Source: a bacterium 1XD42-76 (lineage in GTDB: Bacteria; Bacillota; Clostridia; Lachnospirales; Lachnospiraceae). From it: a stretch of 64,000 bases of DNA. Where the stretch lies: assembly GCA_009917545.1 (NCBI GenBank), contig QZDW01000015.1, positions 57,476 to 121,475 of the forward strand, in the 5' to 3' direction. The translations under genes and the position numbers were made by a program. This document shows positions 63,958 through 64,000 of the stretch, one piece after another; position 1 is the stretch's first letter; the number at the start of each line of letters is the position of its first letter. The notes below the pieces were generated by a model, which did no database searches, was not told where the DNA came from, and saw only the letters and a list, made by a program, of their open reading frames with translations.

Positions 63958-64000
63958 CCTTTCAGAAAAAAGACGTAAACCGCAACAAATACCGTCTGAA

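Noticed and set aside
1..64000. CRISPR arrays, tRNA or rRNA genes
   Set aside because: No regularly spaced ~30-bp direct repeats and no tRNA- or rRNA-like sequence was recognised on reading.

Overview
The window looks like a chromosomal segment of a gut Lachnospiraceae-type Clostridium (Bacillota). The signs are AGGAGG-type ribosome binding sites, sigma-A promoters, a SAM-I riboswitch ahead of metK, a RibU-type ECF transporter subunit, a CspB-like S8 protease, and a TnpV/MobA/MobC mobilizable module of the kind common in human gut clostridia. No species is claimed.

Region 1 (1-11300, minus strand) is a surface-polysaccharide operon: a Wzm-like ABC permease (partial), RmlC, DUF2142 and DUF2304 membrane proteins, three family-2 glycosyltransferases, a Wzx-like flippase, a LicC-like nucleotidyltransferase, a HisC-like aminotransferase, a LicD-like phosphotransferase, UDP-galactopyranose mutase and a divergent LspA. 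Together they suggest a rhamnose- and galactofuranose-containing glycan carrying a phospho-amine type decoration.

Region 2 (11485-36127) is mostly housekeeping and stress genes: S8 protease, a ClpX paralogue with a long acidic linker, HtrA with a Q/G/Y-rich N-terminus, ROK kinase, ManA, UppP, Ung, a sirtuin-like fragment, RlmI, a WYL regulator, a DUF2325 coiled-coil protein, an XRE/membrane pair, RibU, a two-component system, MetK with SAM-I riboswitch, a MATE exporter, an AraC-GNAT fusion and a lone Mrr-like nuclease.

Region 3 (36541-42733) is a decayed junction. It holds an IS701-like remnant, a 5'-truncated DDE transposase, an IS256-family element with two frameshifts, a DNA-binding AlbA_2/ATPase pseudogene with two in-frame stops and a frameshift, a truncated paralogue of it, and the C-terminal end of what looks like a prokaryotic Argonaute PIWI domain joined to that paralogue.

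Region 4 (42796-58253, minus strand, visibly AT-richer) is the most interesting part. It is a continuous operon of about 15 kb led by an XRE regulator with a clear sigma-A promoter. It encodes an Ssp-type DNA phosphorothioation set (SspD-like ATP pyrophosphatase with zinc and ferredoxin motifs, DUF4007/SspB, a large SspC-like P-loop ATPase, a cysteine desulfurase). This is followed by a PLD-DEAD helicase, a 61-residue protein and a DndD-like SMC ATPase, which resemble a partner restriction module of the SspFGH kind. Its tail is unusual: a 176-residue unknown, a complete sigma-70-family factor, a GIY-YIG nuclease and a DGQHR (DndB-like) protein.

Region 5 (58407-63913) is a mobilizable-element backbone: MobA relaxase, MobC, TTACA repeats beside a ParR/ParM pair, TnpV, a small mobilization-type protein, and an interrupted tyrosine-integrase tail next to a 22-bp palindrome at the window edge. 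The simplest reading is that the phosphorothioation defence operon is cargo of this element.
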